A stretch of DNA of 64,000 bases from Rhodocyclaceae bacterium (lineage in GTDB: Bacteria; Pseudomonadota; Gammaproteobacteria; Burkholderiales; Rhodocyclaceae): NCBI GenBank assembly GCA_018261935.1, contig JAGTRP010000004.1, forward strand, positions 62,001-126,000, written 5' to 3'. Below, in pieces: positions 27,305-35,799 of this stretch; the first letter of the stretch is position 1, and the number at the start of each line of letters is the position of its first letter. The position numbers were made by a program, and so were the translations under genes. Below the pieces are notes generated by a model, which was given only the letters and a program-made list of their open reading frames with translations, was not told the DNA's origin and did no database searches.

Positions 27305-28054
27305 GTGCCCGCTTCGCCCCTTCGCCAGTTCGCCATCCAGGCTGCCGCCGCCCTGCTGGTCCTGTCCCTGGCCTGGCCTTACTACGGCATGCGGGCCGCC
27401 AACCTGCCCTGGCCGGAAACGGCGCTGGTCATCGGCGGCGTCGCCTTCCTGCTATCGCTACTGAGCCGGCAGCCTCCCTGGTGGAGCGTGATGCACGCCG
27501 TCTTCATCCCGCTGGCCTGGCTGGTGGGCCAGCTCGCCATCGCTCCCGGCTGGTTCCTCCTCGCCTTCGTCGTCCTCCTGCTGATCTATCGGGGAGCGAT
27601 CACCGGGCAGGTGCCCCTGTATCTCACCAATGCTGCCACCGCCGAAGCCCTGGCCCAATTGCTGGCGAGCCGTCCGCAAATGCGCTTCGCGGACCTGGGC
27701 GCCGGCATCGGCAGCACCGTCGCCCCCCTGGCCCGGCGCTTTCCGGAGGGGCGCTTCGTCGGGGTCGAGAACGCCCCCCTCACCTGGGCCGCCGGCTGGC
27801 TGCGCAGCCGCTCCCGGTCCAATGTCGAGTGGCGCTGGCGCGACCTGTGGCAGACCGACCTCAAGGACTTCGATGTCGTCTACGCCTTCCTGTCGCCGGC
27901 CCCCATGGCGGCCCTGTGGCAGAAGGTGCGTTCGGAAATGAAGCCGGGCAGCCTCTTTGTCAGCAACAGTTTCCCGGTGCCGGAGGTGGCGGCGGACCGG
28001 GTCATCGAGGTGGACTGCACGCCGTCCCGCTCCCTGTACTGCTACCAGCTCTGA
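27305..28054 (+). CDS. Membrane-anchored class I SAM-dependent methyltransferase
   Basis: 249 residues. Three hydrophobic segments lie in the first 100 residues (about 10-27, 40-53 and 60-95). A Rossmann methyltransferase follows, with the SAM motif FADLGAGIGSTVAPLA near 135 and the late motif YAFLSPAPMAALWQKV. The layout and pattern resemble FAM173-type protein lysine methyltransferases, but the target is unknown. GTG start at 27305. A hairpin (GAATCCG / CGGATTC, 27272-27298) sits just before it, so it may be expressed less than the upstream oxidoreductase gene. The stop lies 3 bp before the next gene. Confidence 0.7.
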   Translation: MPASPLRQFAIQAAAALLVLSLAWPYYGMRAANLPWPETALVIGGVAFLLSLLSRQPPWWSVMHAVFIPLAWLVGQLAIAPGWFLLAFVVLLLIYRGAITGQVPLYLTNAATAEALAQLLASRPQMRFADLGAGIGSTVAPLARRFPEGRFVGVENAPLTWAAGWLRSRSRSNVEWRWRDLWQTDLKDFDVVYAFLSPAPMAALWQKVRSEMKPGSLFVSNSFPVPEVAADRVIEVDCTPSRSLYCYQL

Positions 28055-28057
28055 GCC

Positions 28058-30160
28058 GTGCTGCCCCGCAAGCCCGACGCCCTCGCGATCCTCGTTGCCG
28101 TCATCAGTTCGGTCGCAGTCCTGGGCGCCTTCATAATCGACATTTTCACTTCCCATCGGCGGGATCTGGAGGAAGGCCGGCAGCGCCTCCAGCATTTCAG
28201 CCTGATGCTGGCGGAACACACGGCCCGCTCCTTCGAGGCCATCGACATCCTGCTGCGGGACACCGCTTCCGATCTCTCCGGCAACCACCGGGAATGGCGT
28301 CGCTGGGAAGCCAGCCGGGGGTGGGAATACCTGGCCCAGCGCCATTCCCGGTCGCTGCCCCAACTGCGGGACCTCATCCTGTTCGATGAAGGCGGCAACC
28401 AGCTTTTCATCTCCACCTACTTCCCGACGCCCCGGATGAGCGTCCGGGACCGACCCTATTTCGAGGCGGTGGCGAGCGGCGCCGAGACCGCCACTTTCGG
28501 CCCCTACATCGGCCGCAATTCCAAGCGGTACACCTATGGCATCGCCCGCCGGATACAGGATGCCCGGAGCGGATTCGCCGGTGTAGCCTTCGCTGGCATC
28601 GAGCCGGCCTACTTCCCCGATTTCTGCTGGGGCAACCGGCTTTCCGACGATTTCGAAGGCATCCTCATCAACGCCAAGGGCCAGGTCGTCGCTTCCTGCC
28701 GCCCCACCGACCTGACCCGCCAGGCATCCATCATCGGCACCCTGGCGGTGGACACCCTGTATGGCGGAAGACTCAAGGGACTCCTGGCCGACAACGGAAC
28801 AACCACGGCCGACGGCCTGCTGGTGGCGATTTCCCCGGTGCCGGGCTACAGCGACCTGCGGGTATTGACGGCCATCCCCGAGAAGACCTTGCTGGCCAAC
28901 TGGAAGAGCCGGGCCCTGGACTTCGGGGTCCTTGCCGCCCTGGTGGTGGCCGTCCTGCTTTCCGGCCAATGGCTGGTCCGGCGGCAGGTCAGGGAACTGA
29001 GCAGCGTCACGGCCGCCCTCGAAGAGCATCGCCGGCACCTGGAGGAGCGCATCGAGAGCGCCACCGCCGAGCTGGCCGGCCAGAAGGCGGAGGCGGAACG
29101 GGCCAATACCGCCAAGAGCCGTTTTCTCGCCGCCGCCAGCCACGACCTGCGGCAGCCTCTCCACGCCCTCTCCCTGTTCGCCACCGACCTGCAGCGCCAG
29201 CTCCGTAGCGGCAACACCCAGGACCTGCAGCGGCTTTCCGAGCAGATCAGCACGTCCACCGGCGTTCTCGGCGAATTGCTGGATTCGCTCCTGGACGTTT
29301 CACGGCTGGACGTCGCGGGGATAAAGACCTACATCCGCCCCTTCCCCCTGCAGACGGTTTTCGACCGCCTTGCCGCCTCCTACCGGCGGGGAGCCCAGAG
29401 CAAGAAGCTGACCCTGCATTTCCGCCCCACCCGGTTGTCCGTCCTGTCGGACATCACCCTGATCGAGCGGCTGCTCGCCAACCTCGTCTCCAACGCCATC
29501 CGCTACACGCCGGACGGCCGCCGGATCCTGGTGGCCGCCCGCCGCCAGGGGCAGCAGGTGCGGGTCGAGGTTCGCGACAATGGCATCGGCATCGCCCCCG
29601 AGCACCAGGCCGCCATCTTTGCCGAGTTCTATCAGGTGGGCAATACGGCGCGGGAGCAGAACAAGGGGCTGGGACTGGGACTATCCATCGTGGACCGCCT
29701 GGCCCGTGCCCTGGACGTTCCTGTGGCCCTGCGCTCCAAACCCGGCGAGGGCACCACCTTCTCCATCACCCTGCCCTTGAGTATGGAGCTGCCGACGGAA
29801 CCGGAGGCCGTGGCGCAACGTCTCGGCGCGTCCAATCTGGTGCTTTTTGTCGGCAAGAAGCCGGACATCGCCATCGCCGCCGAGTTGGCGCAGGGTTGGG
29901 GAATCCGGGCCCGGCATCTCGCCACGGTCGACGGCTACGACCCGGAAACGGAGGAAGCGCCGGCTATCGCCGTCGTCGAGGCCGCCGCGGTCCAGTCCCT
30001 GCAAGGGTTGCTGGCGCCCGACTGCGCCATGGTGGTGATCAACGAGGGAAGCGAAACCACCGCTCCGCCAGCCTACAACCTCGGTTTCCCCATCCGCCCG
30101 GCCAAACTTCGGGCCTTGCTGGAACAGCTTCAGAAAACCGGTTCGAAATCGATGCCGTAG
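28058..30160 (+). CDS. Membrane sensor histidine kinase with periplasmic Cache-like domain and degenerate receiver-like tail
   Basis: 700 residues, GTG start 3 bp after the methyltransferase stop. TM1 lies at about 9-30 and a large periplasmic PDC/dCache-type sensor follows (about 35-285; contains DRPYFEA and YTYGIARR). TM2 is at about 290-310, then a coiled coil (RHLEERIESATAELAGQKAEAERAN). The HisKA domain has the phosphorylated His362 in AAASHDLRQPLHAL; the HATPase has N-box LVSNAIRYTP and VRDNGIGI. The last 115 residues look like a receiver fold without an obvious phosphoacceptor Asp. The response regulator is encoded convergently with a 31-bp overlap. Confidence 0.88.
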   Translation: MLPRKPDALAILVAVISSVAVLGAFIIDIFTSHRRDLEEGRQRLQHFSLMLAEHTARSFEAIDILLRDTASDLSGNHREWRRWEASRGWEYLAQRHSRSLPQLRDLILFDEGGNQLFISTYFPTPRMSVRDRPYFEAVASGAETATFGPYIGRNSKRYTYGIARRIQDARSGFAGVAFAGIEPAYFPDFCWGNRLSDDFEGILINAKGQVVASCRPTDLTRQASIIGTLAVDTLYGGRLKGLLADNGTTTADGLLVAISPVPGYSDLRVLTAIPEKTLLANWKSRALDFGVLAALVVAVLLSGQWLVRRQVRELSSVTAALEEHRRHLEERIESATAELAGQKAEAERANTAKSRFLAAASHDLRQPLHALSLFATDLQRQLRSGNTQDLQRLSEQISTSTGVLGELLDSLLDVSRLDVAGIKTYIRPFPLQTVFDRLAASYRRGAQSKKLTLHFRPTRLSVLSDITLIERLLANLVSNAIRYTPDGRRILVAARRQGQQVRVEVRDNGIGIAPEHQAAIFAEFYQVGNTAREQNKGLGLGLSIVDRLARALDVPVALRSKPGEGTTFSITLPLSMELPTEPEAVAQRLGASNLVLFVGKKPDIAIAAELAQGWGIRARHLATVDGYDPETEEAPAIAVVEAAAVQSLQGLLAPDCAMVVINEGSETTAPPAYNLGFPIRPAKLRALLEQLQKTGSKSMP

Positions 30161-30792
30161 CGGTTCACCGCCACCAGGGCCTGGGTCCGGCTGGTGACGC
30201 CGAGGGCCTTGAAGACAGCCGTGGCGTGGATCTTGACGGTGCCTTCGGACAGTTCAAGCTGCTCGGCGATTTCCCGGTTCGACAAGCCCCGCACCATGAG
30301 GCCCAGAACCTGGGCTTGGCGTTCGGTGAGCCCGACTTCCGAGGGATGCACAGATCCGCGGTGGGGCGGCGCCGGCGGCGCGTCATCGAGCTTGGCGGAC
30401 TGCAGGTTGCCGGGGCGGAAGATGTTTCCCGACAGAACTTCCCGCACGGCATTGAGGAGGTCATCCCCTGAGAAGGCCTTGGGAATGAAGCCGGAGGCAC
30501 CGTTGTTGATGACGCGGGTGACGGTCGGCACGTCGTCGAAGGCGGAAAGGACTGCCACCGGCAGGGCGGGATAGCGCTGGCGCAGGATGTTCAGACCGGC
30601 GAAGCCGTCGATGCCGGGCAGGGCGAGGTCGAGGAGGACCAGGTCGAAATCCCGCTCGTTGTCGAGCACCACCAGGGCAGCTTCGAAATCTGCGGTTTCG
30701 GTGACTTCCACATCATTTTCCAACTGGCGCAGCAGCCGCGCCAGGCCTTCGCGTACCAAAGCGTGGTCTTCGACCACCAGGAGCTTCAGCAT
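30130..30792 (-). CDS. NarL/FixJ family response regulator
   Basis: 220 residues. Receiver domain with acidic pocket VVEDH (Asp9), phosphoacceptor Asp55 (LLDLALPG) and Lys105 (GFIPKAF), followed by a LuxR-type helix-turn-helix from about 150 (LTERQAQVLGLMVRGLSNREIAEQL, then SEGTVKIH). It should bind DNA as a dimer when phosphorylated. The ATG at 30792 is preceded by GGGAGGG. The gene faces the histidine kinase, and the two 3' ends overlap by 31 bp, so they are probably partners despite not sharing a transcript. Target genes unknown. Confidence 0.9.
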   Translation of the reverse strand: MLKLLVVEDHALVREGLARLLRQLENDVEVTETADFEAALVVLDNERDFDLVLLDLALPGIDGFAGLNILRQRYPALPVAVLSAFDDVPTVTRVINNGASGFIPKAFSGDDLLNAVREVLSGNIFRPGNLQSAKLDDAPPAPPHRGSVHPSEVGLTERQAQVLGLMVRGLSNREIAEQLELSEGTVKIHATAVFKALGVTSRTQALVAVNRYGIDFEPVF

Positions 30793-30905
30793 AAACCCTC
30801 CCAAGCTTGTTGTTCCTTTTCCCGTAATTTAGCATTTTTCCCGCCACCCTTGCGGCGAACATGGTTTAAGATTTCTGTCATATCCATCGCTGGAGACACC
30901 ACTCC

Positions 30906-31436
30906 ATGGCCAATGAAAACGCAAATCCCAACGATCCGATGAACTTCGTCCGCAACATGTGGGGCAACATGGGATTCTCCCTGCCAGGCATGGTGGCGCC
31001 GACCTTCGACGTGGATGAACTGGAAAAGCGCATCAAGGACCTGAAGGCGGTGGAAGGTTGGCTGCGCATGAACCTGTCCATGCTGCAGGCGACCATCCAG
31101 GGTCTCGAGATGCAGGCCACCACCCTCTCCGCCGTCAAGGCCATGGGTGAGATGGCCAGCAATGCCGCCCAACAGGCCGTCGAGAACGCCGCCCAGCAGG
31201 CTGCCCAGCCCGGAGGACCGGCCACCCCGCCGCCCTCGGAGCCGGCGGGGCCCGACGCCGCCGGCGCCTTCTCCCAGGCAGCCATGTGGCCCTGGCAACT
31301 GATGCAGCAAATGCAGGAACAACTGCAGCAAAAATCGGAGCAGCCCAAGGCCGCTGCCGCTACTCCGCCCCCTGTGCGCAAGCCGGCGGCCAAGAAACCG
31401 GCGGCAGCGAAGCGCCCCCGCAAACCTGCGGCTTAA
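30906..31436 (+). CDS. phaM: PHB granule-associated protein PhaM-like
   Basis: 176 residues. The N-terminal part (FVRNMWGNMG, then PTFDVDELEKRIKDLKAVEGWLRMNLSML) matches the PhaM family, which in Ralstonia activates PHB synthase and ties granules to the nucleoid. A Gln/Ala-rich helix and an Ala/Pro/Lys/Arg-rich tail (KKPAAAKRPRKPAA) follow; this basic tail is the likely DNA-binding part. No phaC or phaP gene is in the window. The gene is divergent from the response regulator (113 bp gap) and convergent with the AEC transporter, overlapping it by 4 bp. Confidence 0.8.
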   Translation: MANENANPNDPMNFVRNMWGNMGFSLPGMVAPTFDVDELEKRIKDLKAVEGWLRMNLSMLQATIQGLEMQATTLSAVKAMGEMASNAAQQAVENAAQQAAQPGGPATPPPSEPAGPDAAGAFSQAAMWPWQLMQQMQEQLQQKSEQPKAAAATPPPVRKPAAKKPAAAKRPRKPAA

Positions 31437-32329
31437 CCCGCCACCCACGCCGCCCATAAGGGCAGCGTGAACATCGACCCCAGGGTGGTGGCCGAGATGA
31501 GCCAGGCAACGCTGCGCCCGTCGCCCCCCATACGCATGGCGAGGATGTAGGCGGACGAAGCCGTCGGCATGGCGGCGAAGAGCACCGCGATCTGGTAGGC
31601 CAGGCCGGTGAGGCCGGCCCACTTTCCGATCACCGCCGCCAGCACTGGCAAGGCCAGCAATTTCACGACGGTCAGCCACAGGGAAACGGCCCGCACCCCG
31701 CCCTGGGTCTCAAGCCGCAGGGCGGCGCCCACGGTGATGAGGCCGAGGGCGATGGACGCATCGGCCAGGCGGCCAAGAAAGGCCTGCAAGGGCTGGGGCG
31801 GCACGAAGCCGGCCAGGTTGAGGACGAAACCGCCGGCGGTGGCCCAGATCAGGGGATTTCGCCCCACTTCCCGCAGCAGGCCGGCCTCGCCGTGGCGGGC
31901 CAGCATCCATACCGACGTGAGGTTGGCCACCGGCACCGCGGCGCCGACGACGAGCCCCATGGTGGCAATGCCGGGGGCGCCGAAAAGCATGCCGGCCACC
32001 GCCAGGGCGATGTAGGAATTGAAGCGGTAGCCGCACTGGAAAACCGAGGCGAAGGTCAGTGGTCGCATGGCCGTGAACAGACGCGGCAGGGAGCCCAGTA
32101 CCATGCCGCCGCCCATGGCCAGAAAGGCGGTCAGGAGAAGCGGGAAGGCAGCCGCCAGGTCCAGCCGGGTGCGGACGATGGCATTGACCAGGAGGGCCGG
32201 GAAGAGGATGAAATAGACCAGCTTCTCGACCCCGTTCCAGAAATGATCCCCCAGATGCATCCAGCGCCGGATGGCGGCGCCCAGGAGGATGAGGGCGAAA
32301 TCGGGAAAAAGCAGAAGGGCGGTGGACAT
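31433..32329 (-). CDS. AEC (auxin efflux carrier) family transporter
   Basis: 298-residue membrane protein with about ten hydrophobic helices. It fits the AEC/mem_trans family, which exports or imports organic acids, malonate or related carboxylates in bacteria. The central inverted repeat symmetry, with GLITVGAALRL near residue 200, and a second half starting LLALPVLAAVIG are typical. It lies just downstream of the CoA transferase-like gene with a terminator in between, so it probably has its own promoter. Substrate unknown. Confidence 0.82.
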   Translation of the reverse strand: MSTALLLFPDFALILLGAAIRRWMHLGDHFWNGVEKLVYFILFPALLVNAIVRTRLDLAAAFPLLLTAFLAMGGGMVLGSLPRLFTAMRPLTFASVFQCGYRFNSYIALAVAGMLFGAPGIATMGLVVGAAVPVANLTSVWMLARHGEAGLLREVGRNPLIWATAGGFVLNLAGFVPPQPLQAFLGRLADASIALGLITVGAALRLETQGGVRAVSLWLTVVKLLALPVLAAVIGKWAGLTGLAYQIAVLFAAMPTASSAYILAMRMGGDGRSVAWLISATTLGSMFTLPLWAAWVAG

Positions 32330-32341
32330 GGCGCCATTCTA

Positions 32342-32365
32342 AACGGGCGGATCGCCCCGCCCGTT
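32342..32365 (-). terminator. Intrinsic terminator-like hairpin after the AMACR-like gene
   Basis: A 9-bp perfect stem (AACGGGCGG / CCGCCCGTT), 6-nt loop, followed on the minus strand by TTTAG. It lies 18 bp after the stop of the upstream CoA-family gene and would end the second liv/acyl-CoA operon. Confidence 0.6.
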
Positions 32366-32382
32366 GCGGGAAGCCGTACCCG

Positions 32383-33549
32383 TCAAAGGGTGCCGGCGGC
32401 CTGGAGACGGGCGATGTCGGCCGGATCGAACCCGGCTTCCAGGAGGATTTCCGCGCTGTGCTGCCCGACCTTGGGAGCCGACCGGTGGACGGCGAAGTCG
32501 AATTCCGAAAATTTCAGGGGCGGCGCGAACTGGGTAAGGCCGTCCGCCTCGGCGACTAGGCCCCGGGCCTGGATCTGCTCGTTGGCGAGGGCTTCCTCGG
32601 GACTCAGCACCGGCGTCACGCAGCAGTCGGCGCCGGCAAAGCGCTCGACCCACTCGTCCCGGGTCCGGGTGGCGAAGAGGGCCGCCAGTTCGGCCTTAAC
32701 GGCCGCCGCCTCGTCTCCCGCCACCCAATGCCGGACCCCCAGGTCCGGGCGTCCGAGGACTTCACAGCAGGTTTTCCAGAATTTGGGCTCCAGGGCCGCC
32801 ACCGCCATGTGACGCCCATCCGCGGTCCGATAGACGGCATAGCAGGGCAATCCGCCGGACAGGAGGTCGGTGCCCCGAGGCGCCGAGTGGCCCGCCTCGT
32901 TCACCCGCAGCATGGCGAAGTAGGCGTGGGCGAGGACGCTGTCGGTCATGGAGACGTCAACATGGCGCCCCTGCCCGGTGCGCAGGGCTTCCACCACGGC
33001 GGCCAGGATACCCATGGCCGCCGTCAGGGCGCCCCCCAGGAGGTCGGCGACCTGGAAATTGGGAATGGCCGGGTCGCCGCCGGCGGGGCCGATCTGGTCC
33101 AGGACCCCGGCGTAACCCAGGTAGTTGAGGTCGTGGCCGGCCAGGTGCCGGTAGGGGCCGTCCTGGCCATAGCCGCTGATGGAGCAGTAGGCGACCCGGG
33201 GATTTACCGCCCGCACCGCTTCGTAGCCGATGCCCAGCCGGTCCGCCACGCCGGGGCGGAAGCTCTCCACCACCACGTCGGCATCCCGGGCCAGGCGCAG
33301 GAAGATGTCGACGCCCTCGGGCCGCTTCAGGTCGAGCCGCAATCCCCGCTTGTTGCGGTTGATCATGCGGAAATAGGCGCTGTCCTCCCCTTCGCCTTTG
33401 CCCAGGGTGCGGGCGTAGTCGCCCACCAGGGGATCTTCGATCTTGATGACGTCCGCCCCCAGGTCGGCCAGGTGCAGGGTCGCCACCGGCCCGGGCAGGA
33501 GGCGGGTGAGGTCGAGGACGCGGATGCCGTCCAGGGGCTTCGGGCGCAT
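32383..33549 (-). CDS. CaiB/BaiF family protein, alpha-methylacyl-CoA racemase-like
   Basis: 388-residue family III CoA transferase/racemase fold. It starts LDGIRVLDLTRLLPGPVATLHLADLGADVIKIED, the family signature. The AMACR catalytic pair appears to be present: His139 in AGHDLNYLGY and Asp169 in VADLLGG, with the same 30-residue spacing as the His/Asp pair in Mycobacterium tuberculosis MCR. That favours 2-methylacyl-CoA racemisation over CoA transfer, although CaiB-type transfer cannot be excluded. Last gene of the second liv/ligase operon, about 50 bp after the PaaK-like gene. Confidence 0.85.
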   Translation of the reverse strand: MRPKPLDGIRVLDLTRLLPGPVATLHLADLGADVIKIEDPLVGDYARTLGKGEGEDSAYFRMINRNKRGLRLDLKRPEGVDIFLRLARDADVVVESFRPGVADRLGIGYEAVRAVNPRVAYCSISGYGQDGPYRHLAGHDLNYLGYAGVLDQIGPAGGDPAIPNFQVADLLGGALTAAMGILAAVVEALRTGQGRHVDVSMTDSVLAHAYFAMLRVNEAGHSAPRGTDLLSGGLPCYAVYRTADGRHMAVAALEPKFWKTCCEVLGRPDLGVRHWVAGDEAAAVKAELAALFATRTRDEWVERFAGADCCVTPVLSPEEALANEQIQARGLVAEADGLTQFAPPLKFSEFDFAVHRSAPKVGQHSAEILLEAGFDPADIARLQAAGTL

Positions 33550-33598
33550 CAGGGATGAATTCCGGGCAAAGGCTGAAGGATGCGGGACAGTCCCATGA

Positions 33599-34828
33599 TC
33601 AGTAAACCCGCAGGTCCTCGATCACCTTGCCGTCGTTGGGCAGCCCGCCGGGGGCGCAGAACGCCGTTTCGCCCCGCAGCTTGGTCACGTCCCGCAGGCT
33701 GGCGACCAGGGCCTGGGCCAGAACCTCGCTGCCATCCGAAATTTCGCAATGGAGCGTCATGCGGTCCTGGCCCTCCGGATTGTCCACCACCAACCGCAGG
33801 CGCTGGATTTCCGGATGGCGGCGGGCGATGTCGGCGACCTGTTCGGGATGCACGAACATGCCCTTGACCTTGGTGGTCTGGTCGGCCCGGCCCAGCCAGC
33901 CCTTGATGCGGACATTGCTGCGCCCGCAGGGGGAACGGCTGGGCAGGACGGCCGAGAGGTCGCCGGTGGCGAAGCGGATGAGGGGATAGTCCGGGTTGAA
34001 GGTGGTCACCACGATCTCCCCCACCTCGCCGGGGGCCGCAGGGTCGCCGGTGCCCGGCCGGACGATTTCCAGGAGGATGCCCTCTTCCACGACGAGTCCC
34101 TGGTCGGCCTCGGTCTCGTAGGCGATGGCGCCGATATCCGCCGTGGCGTAGCACTGGCGCACCTGGATGCCGCGCTCCTCCAGGGCCGTCCGGGTCGCCC
34201 TCGGCAGCGCCTCGCCGGAGACGCAGGCCTTTTTCAGGGAGGAAATGTCCGCCCCGATTTCGTCGGCCTTGTCGACGATGAGCTTCAGGAAAGACGGCGT
34301 GCCGACATAGCCTTCCGGCCTCAGGCTGGCGATGGCGTGGACCTGCTGTTCGGTCTGGCCCACCCCGCCGGGGAAGACGGCGCAGCCCAGTTTCCTGGCG
34401 CCGCCCTCGAACATGAAGGCGCCGGGGGTGAAGTGGTAGGAGAAGCAGTTGTGGATGAGGTCGCCGGGACGGAATCCGCTGGCATGGAGCACCCGGGCCA
34501 TGCGCCAGGGATCGATGTCCCTGCCCTGCAATTCATAGATGGGCCCGGGCGAGGCGAAGACCCGCATGGCATTGTCCCGGGAGAGGGTATTGAGGCCGCC
34601 GAAGGGCGGGTTGTCCTTCTGCAGGCCGATGAGATCGCGCTTCCTGGTCACCGGCAGGGTGGCCAGGGCGGCGCGGCTGACAATCTCGACGGGATTGATG
34701 CCGGCCAGGTGCTGGCGGTAATAGGCGCTGGTTTCCCGGGCATGGGCCACCTGCCGCGCCAGCTTGTCCATCAGGTCCCGCTCGCGCTCCTCGGGGTCGC
34801 GGGTTTCCAGGGGATCGTAATAGCTCAT
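33599..34828 (-). CDS. Phenylacetate-CoA ligase (PaaK)-like AMP-forming enzyme
   Basis: 409 residues of the PaaK-like adenylate-forming group. The usual ATP P-loop (SSGTTGKP-type) is replaced by FASPGPIYELQGR near residue 95, so this is a divergent PaaK family member. The later part is conventional: YATADIGAIAYET, PLIRFATGDLS, and a C-terminal RADQTTKVKGMFVHP hinge. The ligand acid is not predictable; aromatic acids are the family norm. It lies 8 bp downstream of livF2 and upstream of the AMACR-like gene, in an operon for import and activation of a carboxylic acid. Confidence 0.85.
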   Translation of the reverse strand: MSYYDPLETRDPEERERDLMDKLARQVAHARETSAYYRQHLAGINPVEIVSRAALATLPVTRKRDLIGLQKDNPPFGGLNTLSRDNAMRVFASPGPIYELQGRDIDPWRMARVLHASGFRPGDLIHNCFSYHFTPGAFMFEGGARKLGCAVFPGGVGQTEQQVHAIASLRPEGYVGTPSFLKLIVDKADEIGADISSLKKACVSGEALPRATRTALEERGIQVRQCYATADIGAIAYETEADQGLVVEEGILLEIVRPGTGDPAAPGEVGEIVVTTFNPDYPLIRFATGDLSAVLPSRSPCGRSNVRIKGWLGRADQTTKVKGMFVHPEQVADIARRHPEIQRLRLVVDNPEGQDRMTLHCEISDGSEVLAQALVASLRDVTKLRGETAFCAPGGLPNDGKVIEDLRVY

Positions 34829-34835
34829 GATTTCC

Positions 34836-35669
34836 TCAGGAGAGCCAACGCTTGCGCCGGCGGTAGTGTTTGACGTCCTTGAAGGATTTCCGCCCGGCGG
34901 TGGAGAGGCCCAGATAGAACTCCTTGACGTCCTCGTTGGTGCGCAATTCCTCGGCGTCGCCTTCCATCACCACCCGGCCGTTTTCCAGGATGTAGCCAAA
35001 ATCGGCGTAGCGCAGGGCCACCATGGTGTTCTGCTCGGCCAGAAGGAAGCTGACGTTCTCGCGGCTGTTGAGGTCTTTGACGATCTCGAAGATCTCCTCG
35101 ACGATCTGGGGCGCCAAGCCCATGGAAGGCTCGTCCAGCAGGATCATTTCCGGCCGGGCCATGAGGGCGCGGCCGATGGCGCACATCTGCTGCTCGCCCC
35201 CCGAGGTGTAGCCGGCCTGGGAGGTCCGACGGGTCTTGAGGCGGGGGAAGTAGTGGTACACCCGCTCCAGGCTTTCCTTGAGCTCGGCGCGGGAAATGGC
35301 CCGGGTGTAGGCCCCCGTCAGGAGGTTCTCCTCGATGCTCAGGTGGCCGAAGCAGTGGCGCCCTTCCATGACCTGGATGACACCCCGCTTCACCAGGTCG
35401 TTGGGGGACAGCTGATCCACCCGAGTGCCCTTGAACTCGACGGAACCCTTGGTGACGTCGCCCCGCTCGGCCCGCAGCAGGTTGGAAATGGCTTTCAGGG
35501 TCGTGGTCTTGCCGGCACCGTTGGCCCCCAGCAGGGCGACGATCTTGCCCTTGGGCACGTCGAGGGAAACGCCCTTCAGCACCAGGATCACGTGATCGTA
35601 GATGACCTCGATGTTGTTGATGCTGAGGTACGAGTCGGCCGCTGCAGCAGCGGATGTCTGTACAGTCAT
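34836..35669 (-). CDS. livF: Branched-chain amino acid-type ABC transporter ATPase, LivF-like (second set)
   Basis: 277-residue ABC ATPase. The Walker A motif GANGAGKTT begins at residue 48; the signature lies in YTSGGEQQM and Walker B in ILLDEPSMGLAPQ. It has an Ala-rich N-terminus and a basic C-terminal tail (KHYRRRKRW) not found in ordinary LivF. The ATG at 35669 has no evident Shine-Dalgarno and is preceded directly by the 111-bp hairpin repeat at 35673-35783. Other subunits of this importer are encoded upstream. Confidence 0.92.
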   Translation of the reverse strand: MTVQTSAAAAADSYLSINNIEVIYDHVILVLKGVSLDVPKGKIVALLGANGAGKTTTLKAISNLLRAERGDVTKGSVEFKGTRVDQLSPNDLVKRGVIQVMEGRHCFGHLSIEENLLTGAYTRAISRAELKESLERVYHYFPRLKTRRTSQAGYTSGGEQQMCAIGRALMARPEMILLDEPSMGLAPQIVEEIFEIVKDLNSRENVSFLLAEQNTMVALRYADFGYILENGRVVMEGDAEELRTNEDVKEFYLGLSTAGRKSFKDVKHYRRRKRWLS

Positions 35670-35672
35670 AGG

Positions 35673-35783
35673 GAAATAACTCGCCGTGGGCGTCGGGCGG
35701 GGCATTCCCTCCGCCGGGCTGCGGAACTCGGCCCTACGGGCCTCAGACAGTCCTCGCCCGGCTTCGGAAACGCCCCGTCCTCC
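35673..35783 (-). repeat. Dispersed hairpin element, copy A
   Basis: About 111 bp shared with 62855-62966. In minus-strand direction it contains an outer helix (GGGC...GCCC and GGACT...AGTTCC) and an apical hairpin, GGCCC-GTA-GGGCC (35742-35730). In copy B the same position reads GCCGC-TGA-GCGGC: both sides changed while pairing is kept. The element sits between the periplasmic binding protein gene and livF2 and ends 3 bp before the livF2 ATG. Confidence 0.75.
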
Positions 35784-35799
35784 GATCAATGGTTGGGTA

